Shown piece by piece: positions 47,701-56,393 of a stretch of 64,000 nucleotides of DNA. The first letter of the stretch is position 1. Every line of letters starts with the position of its first letter. The stretch is from positions 248,001 through 312,000 of the forward strand of contig NZ_FNQB01000005.1 in NCBI RefSeq assembly GCF_900107455.1, given 5' to 3'. Under the pieces are notes generated by a model. The model did not search any database. It saw only the letters and a list, made by a program, of their open reading frames with translations, and was not told the DNA's origin. This DNA is from Asanoa ishikariensis. Its GTDB lineage: Bacteria; Actinomycetota; Actinomycetes; Mycobacteriales; Micromonosporaceae. Both the position numbers and the translations under genes were made by a program.

Positions 47701-49648
47701 CGGTGAACGCGCGGGTGGCCGTCCGGTCGCCGCTGGTCGCCGCGACCGTGTGCTTGCCGTCCTCGAGGGTGGTGGTGTCCACGTCGGCCCGCAGGCCCTT
47801 CGCGGCGCCGTCGACCTCGAACAGGATCTCCTTGTGCAGCGTGCTGTTGTACGTGCTGCCACAGGTGCCGTCACCGATGAACGTGGTGACCTGCGAGCCC
47901 GGCGGGTACGACGACGACCCGATCGTCACGGTCGTCTGCGCGACGTGGCGGGTCAGCAGGGTGGCGGTGCCGCCGGCCGGCAGAAGCTCGTAGTCGCGCA
48001 TCGTGAAGTCGTCGAAGTTGCCGGTCGGGCAGTCCGCCGCGACCGTGGTCGGGTTGATGCCGGCCACGAAGTCGATGACGTTGACGCCCGGCACGAGCCA
48101 CTCGTTCGGGAAGGAGAGGAGGGCGGTCTCCTTCTCCCAGATGCCCATGGGCAGCGGGATGCCGTTGACCAGCACCTTGTTGTCGTAGCCACCGTCGCTG
48201 CCGTTGCCGCCGACGAACAGCCGCAGCCGCGCGTCACCGCCACTGCCGAGCGTGGCGATCGTGCGCGCGGTCTCCGCGCCGGCGATGGTGAAGGCGAACT
48301 CCGCGTCCTTGTTGGCACCGCAAGTGCCGTCGCCGAGCGCGAGCGTGGCGTCGACGGTCTCGGTCGCGATATCGGCGGTCACGTAGGACACGCGGTCGAG
48401 GTTCGCCGTGCCGGTGCTGGTCGCCAGGCCGACCGTACTCCGGGTGATCTTGAAGTCGTCGTGGTTGGCGCAGAGGGTGGCGCCGCTGCCGGAGTTGTAA
48501 TCGCCGGTGACGACCCGGACGGTGTTCGCGCCCGGGCGCAGGAACCGGTTCGGCAGCTTGACGGTGACCGCCTCGGCGGCCGTCGCGCCGAAGTCGCCAC
48601 CGAGGTCGACGCGGTTGCCATTGACCAGCAGGTAGTTGTGGTAGCGGGCCTCGATCGAGTTGCCGGCCGCGACGGTGAAGGTGAACGTCGAGGTGCCGGC
48701 GGCCAGCGTCTCCGCGTTGCGCGCGGGCTTGTCGTCCAGGGCGATCGCGTCGACGCCCGTGTCGCCGTCCCGCGGCGCGGCCGCGATGATCGGCTGGGTC
48801 TGCCGGACCAGGGCGCCCTCGGCGGGGGTGACCTTGGCCGAGCCGGCCGGCGGGTTGTTGACGGTGACCGTCACGCCGGTGCGTGCGCCGGACTCGGTGA
48901 ACGCCTCGACGGTGTGGCTGCCGTTGGACAGCGACCGGGTGTCGAGGTCTACGCGCGCACCGCCGGTGCTGCCCGGCTCGCCCGAGAGCACGAACGTGAG
49001 CGTCTGGGTCAGCCGAGGCGTCGAGCTGCCGCACGTGCCGTCGCCGAAGCTGTAGCTGAACAGGTTCTGCTCGCCGTCGATGACCACGCCGAGCAGGCTC
49101 AGGCTGATCCCGCTCAGCGGGAAGTCGTCGAAGTTGGGGCAGCGCCCGCCCTCACCGTTGGGCAACTGCTCGTAGCCGACCGCGGCGGTGTTCGTCGAGT
49201 CGACCCAGTTCGCGCCGGCCTGGACGGTGACCGTGTTGGCGCCGGGGCGCAGCCACTCGCCGGGGAAGTCGAGCACGCCCGGGTTGCCGCCCGGGATGTC
49301 GGGGAAGTAGACGCGGTCGGCCTCGGTCGTGCGGCCGTTCACGGTGATGTAGTTGTGGTAGCGGGCCTCGGTGCCGTTGCCACCCATGTCGAAGGCGAGA
49401 TGGGCGGTGCCGGCGGTCCGGGTCAGGTCCACCGCGTCGTCGTCGACCGTGATCCGGGCGACCGAGTCGTTCTCCGCGGTCGGCTCGGCCTTGACGGTGA
49501 CGGTGCCGTCGAGTGCCTGGCCGTTGCGGAGGCTGAGGGTCGGTGCCCCGCCGGTGACCGGTGCCTCTTGGGCTCCGGCGTCGGCCGGCACGACCAGCGT
49601 GGCCGCGACGACGACCAACGCTATGGCCAGCGCGCGTGTTCGGCGCAT
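44732..49648 (-). CDS. Giant secreted metallophosphoesterase with Ig-like and carbohydrate-binding modules
   Basis: 1638 residues. A Sec signal peptide (1-27) is followed by two or three repeats of a roughly 200-residue beta-rich module (RYHNYITVNGR..., RYHNYLLVNGNR..., NKVLVNGIPL) with GDGTCG motifs, and Ig-like segments. The calcineurin-like catalytic domain spans about 930-1270: HFTDTQY, HTGDIIEND, GNHDNQ, SHDYL and GHEHG. An Ig-like domain (about 1400-1490) and three tandem ChtBD3/CBM5-12-like modules (W-x4-VY-x-AGD...GKVY-A-W-x5-PGD) end the protein. Probably a secreted phosphodiesterase held on chitin or cell wall. ATG 49648 follows AAGGAGAG. It follows the membrane-protein gene at 50358. 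Confidence 0.88.
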   Translation of the reverse strand: MRRTRALAIALVVVAATLVVPADAGAQEAPVTGGAPTLSLRNGQALDGTVTVKAEPTAENDSVARITVDDDAVDLTRTAGTAHLAFDMGGNGTEARYHNYITVNGRTTEADRVYFPDIPGGNPGVLDFPGEWLRPGANTVTVQAGANWVDSTNTAAVGYEQLPNGEGGRCPNFDDFPLSGISLSLLGVVIDGEQNLFSYSFGDGTCGSSTPRLTQTLTFVLSGEPGSTGGARVDLDTRSLSNGSHTVEAFTESGARTGVTVTVNNPPAGSAKVTPAEGALVRQTQPIIAAAPRDGDTGVDAIALDDKPARNAETLAAGTSTFTFTVAAGNSIEARYHNYLLVNGNRVDLGGDFGATAAEAVTVKLPNRFLRPGANTVRVVTGDYNSGSGATLCANHDDFKITRSTVGLATSTGTANLDRVSYVTADIATETVDATLALGDGTCGANKDAEFAFTIAGAETARTIATLGSGGDARLRLFVGGNGSDGGYDNKVLVNGIPLPMGIWEKETALLSFPNEWLVPGVNVIDFVAGINPTTVAADCPTGNFDDFTMRDYELLPAGGTATLLTRHVAQTTVTIGSSSYPPGSQVTTFIGDGTCGSTYNSTLHKEILFEVDGAAKGLRADVDTTTLEDGKHTVAATSGDRTATRAFTVDNAAPVVQSSVPAEGQRLTATIALDVRVKDATGVAGTPTLTLDGKAVKQGDQIGHGLPAGAHTLAVTATDTLGNTATREVRFSSASIPDVPVDLDSAVTGTNALSATLSAKIPGEDGVALSATFTKADVVAPTAGYQGVSAAVPTTLDVKHEGSVDVTSLRPLDGRTVDTTSSRDVVFQRYDLALTAERKTPTLRWEGTIDPARVVALRVWDPDRAKWDVLTSARGLAGKNTVLTAGLTDGYRDGGTVHVLVTGEDPFADDLSPRDSSAQNDKDRFEDPNSYDFALAHFTDTQYVTEGAAGGTYDDFDGKAEPSDIQVAEEQAIFAAAYRDQTQWIADNAAGRKIAYTAHTGDIIENDYYDPLAKNPDGSLLRPGLDAQVSREFERASEYQRVLDDRGVVNQVIAGNHDNQLGAETGPESRFSKTFGADRYYGVASSWPAGAEYHAWDEVTNADGSVTPGKDNQNNYVLFSAGGLDFVAVGLSYGVTPDEARWADSVFKRYKDRNGVLLSHDYLRPSTSPDGRGAAFSAPDGSPLFKMVVEANPNVFLVLAGHEHGVGTNVKSKVGVTVSHDVVELLADYQFYTVSAGELWPGRADAAGNIDLNGDGKPDHKATDRLQFGASFLRLLQFDVDRAEMHIDTYSPLLDNFGATEYDVRADGSQPKPRYNGAEDNLTLPVDLSTRKTSFATDSLAAYVPAGAIGTDSIAANGTASVKWTGLAPATSYAWVVDARTADGGVAVAQPAVFRTAKGIPTVTATSTPVAWGTAAKVTVKVDAAPVAATGTVTLREGDTVRGSATLANGAATFTLPVGLAGGTHALTATYSGSDSLVSAQGAVTVTVNLPPAWSASTVYNNGQRVTYQGKVFVASWYAKGDKPGDVNGAWQELAMTEEGVAIWTPSRVFNAGDIAMQDGKKWKARWYTRHEQPGNPNGPWEEIAPPPANGGPAAWTPTTVYEAGDRATYQGKVYEARWFSRNQAPGDKNGPWKLIS

Positions 49649-49665
49649 CAAGTGACTGCTCTCCT

Positions 49666-50358
49666 TCAGGTGGTGAGTGGAATCGCGGCTCGTCGGCGCC
49701 GGTGGCGCAGCACGAGCAGCACGGCGACGGCCGCCGACAGGAGACCGCCGGCGACGGCGGCGATCTGGAGTGCGGCGCTGCGGCCGAGTCGGGCGTCGCC
49801 GCCCGCCCCGAGCGTCCATTCGTGTACGGACGCGTCGGCGGTGTAGATCGCGCGGGCGCCACCCGGACCGGTCGCGAGCGTCCGGTAGGCGGGGTCGAGG
49901 TCGGTGAGCGTCCCGACCGCGACGCTGACCACGCTGACCGGGCCGGAACAGGTGTAGTCGATCGAGGCACCGGCCCAGGCCAGGTCGTCCGGTGGGGTCA
50001 CCACGCCGGTGCACGGCCGGCCGTCGCTGGCCACGGTGACCTGCTCGAGCAGGTAGGCCGCGAACTGCGGTGACGGCCCGAGCGCGGCCGCGTCCGAGTC
50101 CTGGTAGAACACCGCGCCGTCGAGCAGCACCCGTTCGCGGGGCAGCAGGCCGAGCGAGACGCCGAGCACGGTCAGGTCGTCGAGGCCGCCGACCTTCCAG
50201 TTGACCCGGACGACGTCCGGCCGGGCCGGATCTGACGTGATCGCCACCGTCTGCGGGTCACCGAACGGATGCGCGGCGGCCGGCGCGGGCGCTCCTAAGG
50301 CGACGACGGCGAACGCGGCGGCGCAGGCCAGGCCATTGGCAAGGCCACGGAAGGGCAC
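49666..50358 (-). CDS. Secreted/C-terminally anchored protein of unknown function
   Basis: 230 residues from GTG 50358. Signal peptide (about 1-30, ending PAAAHPFG), an exported domain with two Cys (RPCTG, YTCSG), and one C-terminal span (about 200-222) with a basic tail RHRRRRAA. The start of the mature protein (AHPFGDPQTV) recalls the exported N-terminal parts of actinobacterial nickel/cobalt exporters, but the permease part is absent. It lies 17 bases before the giant metallophosphoesterase on the same strand, so it may tether or escort that enzyme. An earlier start is possible. Confidence 0.7.
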   Translation of the reverse strand: MPFRGLANGLACAAAFAVVALGAPAPAAAHPFGDPQTVAITSDPARPDVVRVNWKVGGLDDLTVLGVSLGLLPRERVLLDGAVFYQDSDAAALGPSPQFAAYLLEQVTVASDGRPCTGVVTPPDDLAWAGASIDYTCSGPVSVVSVAVGTLTDLDPAYRTLATGPGGARAIYTADASVHEWTLGAGGDARLGRSAALQIAAVAGGLLSAAVAVLLVLRHRRRRAAIPLTT

Positions 50359-50522
50359 AGGGCAGCGCTCCAGGTCGATCGGTTCAGTGCGGCGCCTGAG
50401 TCTGTGCAGCGCGGTGAAACGCACCGGCTCAGCGCAGTGATCACCGGGAGATGCCAACGTGAACAGTCGGGTGCAACCTTCCGGGCCGCTGCGGCGTGAA
50501 GGTGGCAACGGGGGGAAGTGCG

Positions 50523-51902
50523 ATGGTCGTCACATCAAGGTCCACTTTGGACGGCATGGGCGCGGGCTGTGCCCTGCTGCTGGCCGCCGTGGCGGCCGGC
50601 GTCATCGCGCAAGGCGGCTTCTACCCGGGTGGGCGGCTCGCCGTGTGCGGGCTGGTCGTCACCGCGCTGGTGGTCGGGCGGACCCGGTTGGACCGCCGGG
50701 TCATTCCCTTCGCCCTGACCGCCGGCGCGCTGGCGGTGTGGACGGTCGTGCGCGGGTCAATGGCGGGCGGCTACTGGCCGGCTGTGCTCGGCACGGTCGG
50801 CACCCTGGCGGTCCTGGTGGCCGCGGTCGCGCTGGTCTTGCGGGCCGACCCTGTTCAGCGTGCGGCCCTGGTGCTCGGCCTAACCGGCGTCGGCGTGCTC
50901 GTCGCCGTGACCGGGTGGGTCGGGGTGGCGTTCCGCGTGCCGATCTGGGCGGTCGCGGTCGAGGGCCGGCTGTGGCGGGCTTCGTCGACGTTGACCTACC
51001 CCAACGCCGCCGCCGCGGTGCTGTGCGCGCTGGCCCTGCTGGCGCTGGCCGCGCTCGCGGCCCGCCCGGCGTCGGTGCCCCGCGCCCTGACCGCGTTCGT
51101 TCTGGTCACCGGCCTGGGCGCGACCCAGAGCCGGGCCGGCCTCATCGCGTTCGCGGTCGGTCTCGGCCTGCTCGCGTGGCTGCGTCGGCGGCTGTTCGCC
51201 GGGCCGTTGCTGGGCGCCGTCGTCGCGGTCGGCGCGCTGCTGCCGACGACGCCGGTCGGTGCCGCGCCCCGGCCGTGGCTCGCGGTCGCGGGCCTGGTCG
51301 CCGGTGCCCTGGTCGCGGTGTTGCGGCACCGGGCGGCGCTGGTCGCCCTGGCGGCCGGCATCGCGGCGGTGGCCGCACTGGCACCCGACCGGTGGGACGC
51401 GGTGCTGGCCAACCGGGGCACGTTCGCCTCTTGGGGCCGCAGCAACGCGATCTCCGCCGCGCTGGACCAGGTGGCCGCCCAGCCCTGGGCGGGCAGCGGA
51501 CCCGGGCTGGCGCGGTTCGTCTGGCTCGACTCCGCCGGCGACGCGGTCGTCGCGCGTTTCGTCCACAACGAGTATCTCCAACTGGCGGTCGAACTGGGAC
51601 TGGTCGGCGCCGCGCTGCTCGGCCTGGTGCTCGCCGCCGCTGCGGCGATCGTCACGCGCGGGGGCGGCGACGTGGCCTGGGCCGGTCCGGCCGCGGCGCT
51701 GGTCGGCTTCGCCGTGCACAGCGCCTTCGACTTCCTGTGGCAGCTCGCGGCATTGCCGCTGCTCGCCGGCCTGCTCGTCGGGCTGGCGAGCCAGCACACG
51801 GCCGACCGTCCCAAGACGGCGTCCGTCCACGGGGGAGGGGGAGCACCATCCATCACAGGGGAGGAAGAGAAGTGCCAGAAAGCAGAAGAGGGCGTCTCGT
51901 AG
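50523..51902 (+). CDS. O-antigen-ligase-like membrane protein
   Basis: 459 residues, about 11-12 predicted spans. The Wzy/WaaL-type signature is seen in the large exterior loop: GRSNAISAALDQVAAQPWAGSGPGLARFVW and HNEYLQLAVELGLVGAALLG. Such proteins polymerise or ligate lipid-linked glycans at the outer membrane face. ATG 50523 has GGGGGAAG upstream; GTG 50496 is an alternative. The C-terminal 31 bases overlap the next gene. Divergent from the membrane-anchored protein gene. Confidence 0.8.
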   Translation: MVVTSRSTLDGMGAGCALLLAAVAAGVIAQGGFYPGGRLAVCGLVVTALVVGRTRLDRRVIPFALTAGALAVWTVVRGSMAGGYWPAVLGTVGTLAVLVAAVALVLRADPVQRAALVLGLTGVGVLVAVTGWVGVAFRVPIWAVAVEGRLWRASSTLTYPNAAAAVLCALALLALAALAARPASVPRALTAFVLVTGLGATQSRAGLIAFAVGLGLLAWLRRRLFAGPLLGAVVAVGALLPTTPVGAAPRPWLAVAGLVAGALVAVLRHRAALVALAAGIAAVAALAPDRWDAVLANRGTFASWGRSNAISAALDQVAAQPWAGSGPGLARFVWLDSAGDAVVARFVHNEYLQLAVELGLVGAALLGLVLAAAAAIVTRGGGDVAWAGPAAALVGFAVHSAFDFLWQLAALPLLAGLLVGLASQHTADRPKTASVHGGGGAPSITGEEEKCQKAEEGVS

Positions 51903-52309
51903 TCGCCGGGGCGATCGCGGTGGGCGCGGCACTCGCCGTCGCGGTGCCGGCCGGTGCCGCGGTGCAGGTGCAGTCCGAGTCACCGCCGCGCGGCGTCGCC
52001 AAGATTGTCAAGACGGCGAAGCTCAAGGCCAACGGTGCCGCGGGCGTCGTGACCTTCCAGGTCAACTGCGTTCCCCGCAAGACCTTCGACTCCTCGGTCA
52101 TCGTCAGCCAGCGCGTCGGCGGCAAGGTGACCCGAGGGGAGACGTACGTCTTCAACACCCGCTGCGAGGCCGACGGCACCAACAAGCTGAAGGCGGCGGT
52201 CGTTCCCGGCCCGAAGCCGTTCAAGCCTGGCGTCGCGTTCGCGACCGTGCGGGTCGACTTCTACCCGGGCGGCGACACCGCGTCGCGCGAGATCACCTTC
52301 GTGAACTGA
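51872..52309 (+). CDS. Small secreted protein of unknown function
   Basis: 145 residues from GTG 51872, with AGGGGAGGAAG upstream. N-terminal RR followed by a hydrophobic signal (about 9-30, ending PAGAA). The mature part is a short beta-rich domain with two Cys (NCVP, RCEAD) that likely form a disulfide. I do not recognise the family. It overlaps the O-antigen-ligase-like gene in another frame, so the pair is translationally linked. A 32-base palindromic terminator follows. Confidence 0.75.
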   Translation: MPESRRGRLVVAGAIAVGAALAVAVPAGAAVQVQSESPPRGVAKIVKTAKLKANGAAGVVTFQVNCVPRKTFDSSVIVSQRVGGKVTRGETYVFNTRCEADGTNKLKAAVVPGPKPFKPGVAFATVRVDFYPGGDTASREITFVN

Positions 52310-52315
52310 GATTGA

Positions 52316-52347
52316 CCGTGTGCCCCCGGACGTCCGGGGGCACACGG
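52316..52347. terminator. Perfect 32-base palindrome, probable terminator
   Basis: Positions 52316-52347 form a perfect 16+16 inverted repeat with core GGACGTCC flanked by C5/G5 runs and GTGTG/CACAC arms. It starts six bases after the stop of the small secreted protein and ends before the S9 peptidase, so it most likely terminates the upstream operon. Confidence 0.75.
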
Positions 52348-52384
52348 CCGTACAGGCAGCCCAGGGCAGTGGTAAAAAGGCCGG

Positions 52385-54394
52385 ATGAACACGGCTGACC
52401 CGTTCTTCGACCTCGAAGCTTTCGTGCGCCTGCCGAGGCTCGGTGGGCTGCGGCTGTCACCGGACGGGCGCCGGCTGGTCGTCGGCGTGGCTGCCCCGGA
52501 CCGGAAGAACACCCGCTACAACACGGCGTTGTGGGAGCTCGATCCGGACGGGACGCGGCCGGCCCGGCGGCTGACCCGCAGCGGCAAGGGTGAGTCGGCC
52601 GCGGGGTTCACGCCGTCGGGCGACGTGCTGTTCACCTCGGCCCGCCCGGCGCCGGACGGCGACGACGAAGACGAGCCGCGGGCGGCGCTGTGGCTGCTAC
52701 CAGCCGGTGGCGGCGACGCACGGGTGCTCGCGAACCCGGCCGGCGGCGTGAGCAACGTGGTCGTCAGCGCGAGCGGCACGGTGGTGGCGGGCTCGTCGAT
52801 GCTGCCGTCGGTCGCCGATCCCGATGCCGACCAGGACCTGCGTAAGCGGCGCAAGGAGGCCGGGGTCTCGGCGATGCTGCACGAGGAGTTCCCGGTGCGG
52901 TTGTGGGACCACGACCTCGGCCCGGCCCGGTTGCGGCTGCTCACCGGGGAGCTCGGCGAGGCACTGGACCTTCGGGACCTGACCGGGCACGCCGGGCGAG
53001 CCCTCGACGAGGACGGCGCCTGGGACGTCGCGCCGAACGGGCGCACCGTGGTCGCCACGTGGGCGGTGGCCGAACGGTCCGGGTCGCAGCGGGTCACGCT
53101 GGTGGCCGTCGACGTCGCGACCGGGGAGCGCCGCGTGCTCGCCGACGACGCAGGGCACGAATACCACGCGCCTCGGGTGTCGCCGGACGGCTCGACCGTG
53201 GCGTTCGTCGTCCGCCACCGGTCCGGGCTGGAGGATCCCGGCGACATGTGGCTGGCCCTCGTGCCGCTGGCCGGTGGGCCGGTCCGGGCGCTGACCGCCG
53301 GTTGGGACCGCTGGCCGAACACGCCCCGGTGGACAGCGGACGGCGCCGCGCTGATCGTGGCGGCCGACGACCTCGGGCGTTCTCCACTGTGGAAGGTCGA
53401 CGTCGCGACCGGCGAGGTCGCGCGGTTGACCCATGACGACGGTGCCTACACCGACATCCAGGTCGCGCCGGACGGGCGTTGGGTCTACGCGCTGCGCAGC
53501 ACGATCGACAGCCCGCCGGCCCCGTTCCGGGTCGCGGTGGACGGCTCGGCCGAGCCGCAGCGGCTGCCCGGGCCGGACGGTGCCGACGTCCGCACACCCG
53601 GTCGGCTCGAGGAAGTCACCGCCACCGCCGCGGACGGCACCCCGTTGCGTGCCTGGCTGGCCCTGCCGGAGGCCGCGCAGCCCGTACCCCTGCTGCTCTG
53701 GATCCATGGTGGTCCGCTCTCCTCCTGGAACAGTTGGACCTGGCGCTGGAACCCGTGGGTCGCGGTGGCGCGCGGCTACGCGGTGCTGATGCCGGACCCG
53801 GCGCTGTCCACCGGCTACGGCCTCGACTTCATGAAGCGCGGTTGGGGAGCGTGGGGCGACGCGCCCTACACCGACCTGATGGCCATCACCGACGCCGCCG
53901 TCGCGCACGCGGGCGTCGACGCCGAGCGCACGGCCGCGATGGGTGGCTCGTTCGGCGGCTACATGTCCAACTGGATCGCCGGACACACGGACCGCTTCGA
54001 CGCGATCGTCACGCACGCGTCGCTGTGGGCGCTCGACCAGATGATGACCACCACGGACCTGCCGTTCATCTGGGCGCGCGAGCTCACCGCGCAGCGCCTG
54101 GAGGCCAACTCACCGCACCGGTTCGTCGACGCCGTCACGACGCCGATGCTGGTGATCCACGGCGACAAGGACTATCGGGTGCCGATCGGCGAGGCCTTGC
54201 GCATGTGGTGGGACCTGCTGTCGCGGTCGAAGGACGAGGACGGGTCGAGCATCCACAAGTTCCTGTACTTCCCGGACGAGAACCACTGGATCCTCAAACC
54301 CGGCAACGCCATGATCTGGTACGAGACGGTGCTGGCGTTCCTCGCGCACCACCTGCGGGGCGAGCGGTGGCAGCGGCCGGAGCTGCTGGGCTGA
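52385..54394 (+). CDS. S9-family serine peptidase (prolyl oligopeptidase/acylaminoacyl-peptidase)
   Basis: 669 residues. The N-terminal 380 residues form a WD40-like beta-propeller (repeated SPDGR/APDGR motifs). The C-terminal alpha/beta-hydrolase holds the triad: nucleophile Ser near 522 in GGSFGGYM, Asp near 594-596 (HGDKDYRVP) and His near 634 (DENHWI). No signal peptide, so cytoplasmic. It cleaves short peptides, releasing N-terminal residues or dipeptides. Single gene, convergent with NDH-2 six bases away. Confidence 0.94.
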   Translation: MNTADPFFDLEAFVRLPRLGGLRLSPDGRRLVVGVAAPDRKNTRYNTALWELDPDGTRPARRLTRSGKGESAAGFTPSGDVLFTSARPAPDGDDEDEPRAALWLLPAGGGDARVLANPAGGVSNVVVSASGTVVAGSSMLPSVADPDADQDLRKRRKEAGVSAMLHEEFPVRLWDHDLGPARLRLLTGELGEALDLRDLTGHAGRALDEDGAWDVAPNGRTVVATWAVAERSGSQRVTLVAVDVATGERRVLADDAGHEYHAPRVSPDGSTVAFVVRHRSGLEDPGDMWLALVPLAGGPVRALTAGWDRWPNTPRWTADGAALIVAADDLGRSPLWKVDVATGEVARLTHDDGAYTDIQVAPDGRWVYALRSTIDSPPAPFRVAVDGSAEPQRLPGPDGADVRTPGRLEEVTATAADGTPLRAWLALPEAAQPVPLLLWIHGGPLSSWNSWTWRWNPWVAVARGYAVLMPDPALSTGYGLDFMKRGWGAWGDAPYTDLMAITDAAVAHAGVDAERTAAMGGSFGGYMSNWIAGHTDRFDAIVTHASLWALDQMMTTTDLPFIWARELTAQRLEANSPHRFVDAVTTPMLVIHGDKDYRVPIGEALRMWWDLLSRSKDEDGSSIHKFLYFPDENHWILKPGNAMIWYETVLAFLAHHLRGERWQRPELLG

Positions 54395-54400
54395 GGCGCG

Positions 54401-55711
54401 CTAGCGGTTCTCGCCGCCGGTGACGAACGCGCGGCGGGGGTCCTGCACCGAGGCCAGGGAGACGATGTCGCGGCCGAACACCACGGCGGCCAGCCAGATC
54501 GCCAGCACCCGGACCTTGCGCTCCCAGGTCGGCACCGCCAGCACGTGGTAGCCGCGGTGCATCAGCCAGGCCGGCAGGCCCTTGATGACGATCCGCTTGT
54601 ACTGGAAGATACCGCGGCCGAGCCCGAGCGTGGCGACGGTGCCGAGGCTGTGGTGCTTGTACTGCTTGGGCTCCCGGCCACGGATGCTGGCGACGATGTT
54701 GCTGGCCAGCAACTTGCCCTGGCGCACGGCGTGCTGCGCGTTCGGCACCGTCCAGGTGCCGGGCACGGCCAGGTCCGGGACCGCCGCGTCGTCGCCCGCG
54801 CCCCAGGCGTCGGCAACGGGGTCGGCCTCGGTGCCCACCCGCAGGTCGGCCCGCACGACGAGCATCCCGCGCTCGTTGACGGGCAGGTCGGTGTGGTTGC
54901 GCACCATCGAGGTCGCGGCGTTCCCGACGGTCCAGACGATCAGGTCGGAGTCGAACTCAGTGCCGTCGGAGAGCACGACGTGGCCGTCGACCGCGGACAC
55001 GACCGTGGCGTTGAGGTGCACGTGCGCGCCGCGCTTCTCCAGCGAGCGCACCACCCAACGGCCGGGCTCGTCGGTGACCTCCGGCAGGATCCGGTCGCGG
55101 GCCTCGACGAGGTGGAAGGCGATCTCGGACTTCTTGATCTCGGGGTACGGCTTGCACAGCGCGGTGGCCAGGGACAGCAACTCGCCGAAGCCCTCGACGC
55201 CGGAGAACCCGCCGCCGACGAACGTCGCGGTGAGCAGCTTTTGCCGCTCCGGCCCGGGCTCGAGCGTGGCCGCCCGGTCGAAGCCGGTCAGCAGCCGGTC
55301 CCGGATGGCCACGGCCTCCTCGACGTGCTTCATGCCGATCGCCTCGTCGGCGACGCCGGGAACGCCGAGCTGGCGGGTCACCGCACCGGCGGTGACGGCG
55401 ATGATGTCGTACGCGAGCGCGAACTCGTCACCCTCGGAGGGGCGGATGGTGGCCGTCTTGCGCGCGTGGTCGACCGAGACCACCGCACCCGAGATGATCC
55501 GGGTGCGGTGCAGGTGCCGGCGCTGCGACACCGCCGCGTGCCGGGCCTCGACGGATCCCGCGAGCACTTCGGGAAGAAACGGCTGATACGTCATGTACGG
55601 GCGAGGATCGACCAACACGACCCGGGCCTCGTCCTTTTTAAGCTTCTTCTCCAACTTCCAGGCGGTGTAGAAGCCCGCATAGCCACCGCCGACCACCAGA
55701 ATCGTCCGCAC
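54401..55711 (-). CDS. ndh: Type II NADH dehydrogenase (NDH-2)
   Basis: 436 residues from GTG 55711. That start has AGGAGAG nine bases upstream, whereas GTG 55720 would abut it. FAD motif ILVVGGGYAGFYTAWKLEKKL at the N-terminus, second nucleotide motif TATFVGGGFSGVEGFGELLSLA, and C-terminal membrane-associating helices (WERKVRVLAIWLAAVVFGRDIVSL). It transfers electrons from NADH to quinone without proton pumping. Stand-alone gene with no respiratory neighbours. Confidence 0.92.
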   Translation of the reverse strand: MRTILVVGGGYAGFYTAWKLEKKLKKDEARVVLVDPRPYMTYQPFLPEVLAGSVEARHAAVSQRRHLHRTRIISGAVVSVDHARKTATIRPSEGDEFALAYDIIAVTAGAVTRQLGVPGVADEAIGMKHVEEAVAIRDRLLTGFDRAATLEPGPERQKLLTATFVGGGFSGVEGFGELLSLATALCKPYPEIKKSEIAFHLVEARDRILPEVTDEPGRWVVRSLEKRGAHVHLNATVVSAVDGHVVLSDGTEFDSDLIVWTVGNAATSMVRNHTDLPVNERGMLVVRADLRVGTEADPVADAWGAGDDAAVPDLAVPGTWTVPNAQHAVRQGKLLASNIVASIRGREPKQYKHHSLGTVATLGLGRGIFQYKRIVIKGLPAWLMHRGYHVLAVPTWERKVRVLAIWLAAVVFGRDIVSLASVQDPRRAFVTGGENR

Positions 55712-55818
55712 CTGGTCCACCTCTCCTGGCGCTAAAGCTCTTCACCAGCTAAGACCGGATAGACGGCCGATCTGTGACGCGCGGTCGTGGTCAACATATG
55801 CGAAGAACGCGAACGGGA

Positions 55819-56292
55819 TCAATCACGTCCCGGGGCGCGAAGCTCGATGCGGACCGTGACCGTTCGGCCCGCGTCGGCGAGGTCGGCCAGGCCGGTGTCG
55901 ACGATGCCGAGGCGGACCAGACCCGGGTCGGGAACCCGCTGGTCCAGGTCGTCGTAGTAGATGGCGATCACGTCGGTGCGGGGCCAGAAGTAGAGCTCAC
56001 CGGGCACGGGATCATGGGTCGGCCGGCCGCTCTCGACGGCGATCGTGCGCGGCAGCCGCCCGGACTTCGCCTGCCCCCACACGTCCCGCAGGTCCACGGT
56101 AGCGGGGAGCATCGCCGCGAACTGCCGCGCCTCGGGCGTGTCGGTCAACGTGGCGGTGGCGAGCCCGCCGGCGAACGACAGCGTGACCGGCACCGCTCCG
56201 GGGAAGCTCGAGGGGACCGGGACGGGCTCGCTGCGGGTCGTGCAGCCGGCCAGGACGAGGGCGATGGCAGCGGCGAAGACGGCGCGGTTCAT
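55819..56292 (-). CDS. Cyclophilin-like-fold lipoprotein
   Basis: 157 residues. Short signal peptide with lipobox ALVLAGC (Cys near 17). The mature domain (about 35-150) has the cyclophilin-like DUF pattern: LTDTPEARQFAAMLPATVDLRDVWG and ELYFWPRTDVIAIYYDD, ending RIELRAPGR. The family fold is known but its ligand is not. Divergent from the XRE regulator gene, with about 100 bases between. The remaining gap up to NDH-2 shows nothing. Confidence 0.8.
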   Translation of the reverse strand: MNRAVFAAAIALVLAGCTTRSEPVPVPSSFPGAVPVTLSFAGGLATATLTDTPEARQFAAMLPATVDLRDVWGQAKSGRLPRTIAVESGRPTHDPVPGELYFWPRTDVIAIYYDDLDQRVPDPGLVRLGIVDTGLADLADAGRTVTVRIELRAPGRD

Positions 56293-56393
56293 GCATCCAG
56301 GACACCCGCGCCGCAGGGGCCGAGGAAGTCACCGGCGATGGGTGCACCGGTGGTACATCCCACGTCCGCGCGGGCCGTCGTACCGTCGTCGTC

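Noticed and set aside
46475-49846. Very long open frame (over 1100 codons) on the plus strand opposite the giant metallophosphoesterase
   Set aside because: Its translation is Arg/Gly/Val/Asp-rich without domains and is the complement of a clear gene with signal peptide and catalytic motifs; a shadow of high GC3 coding.
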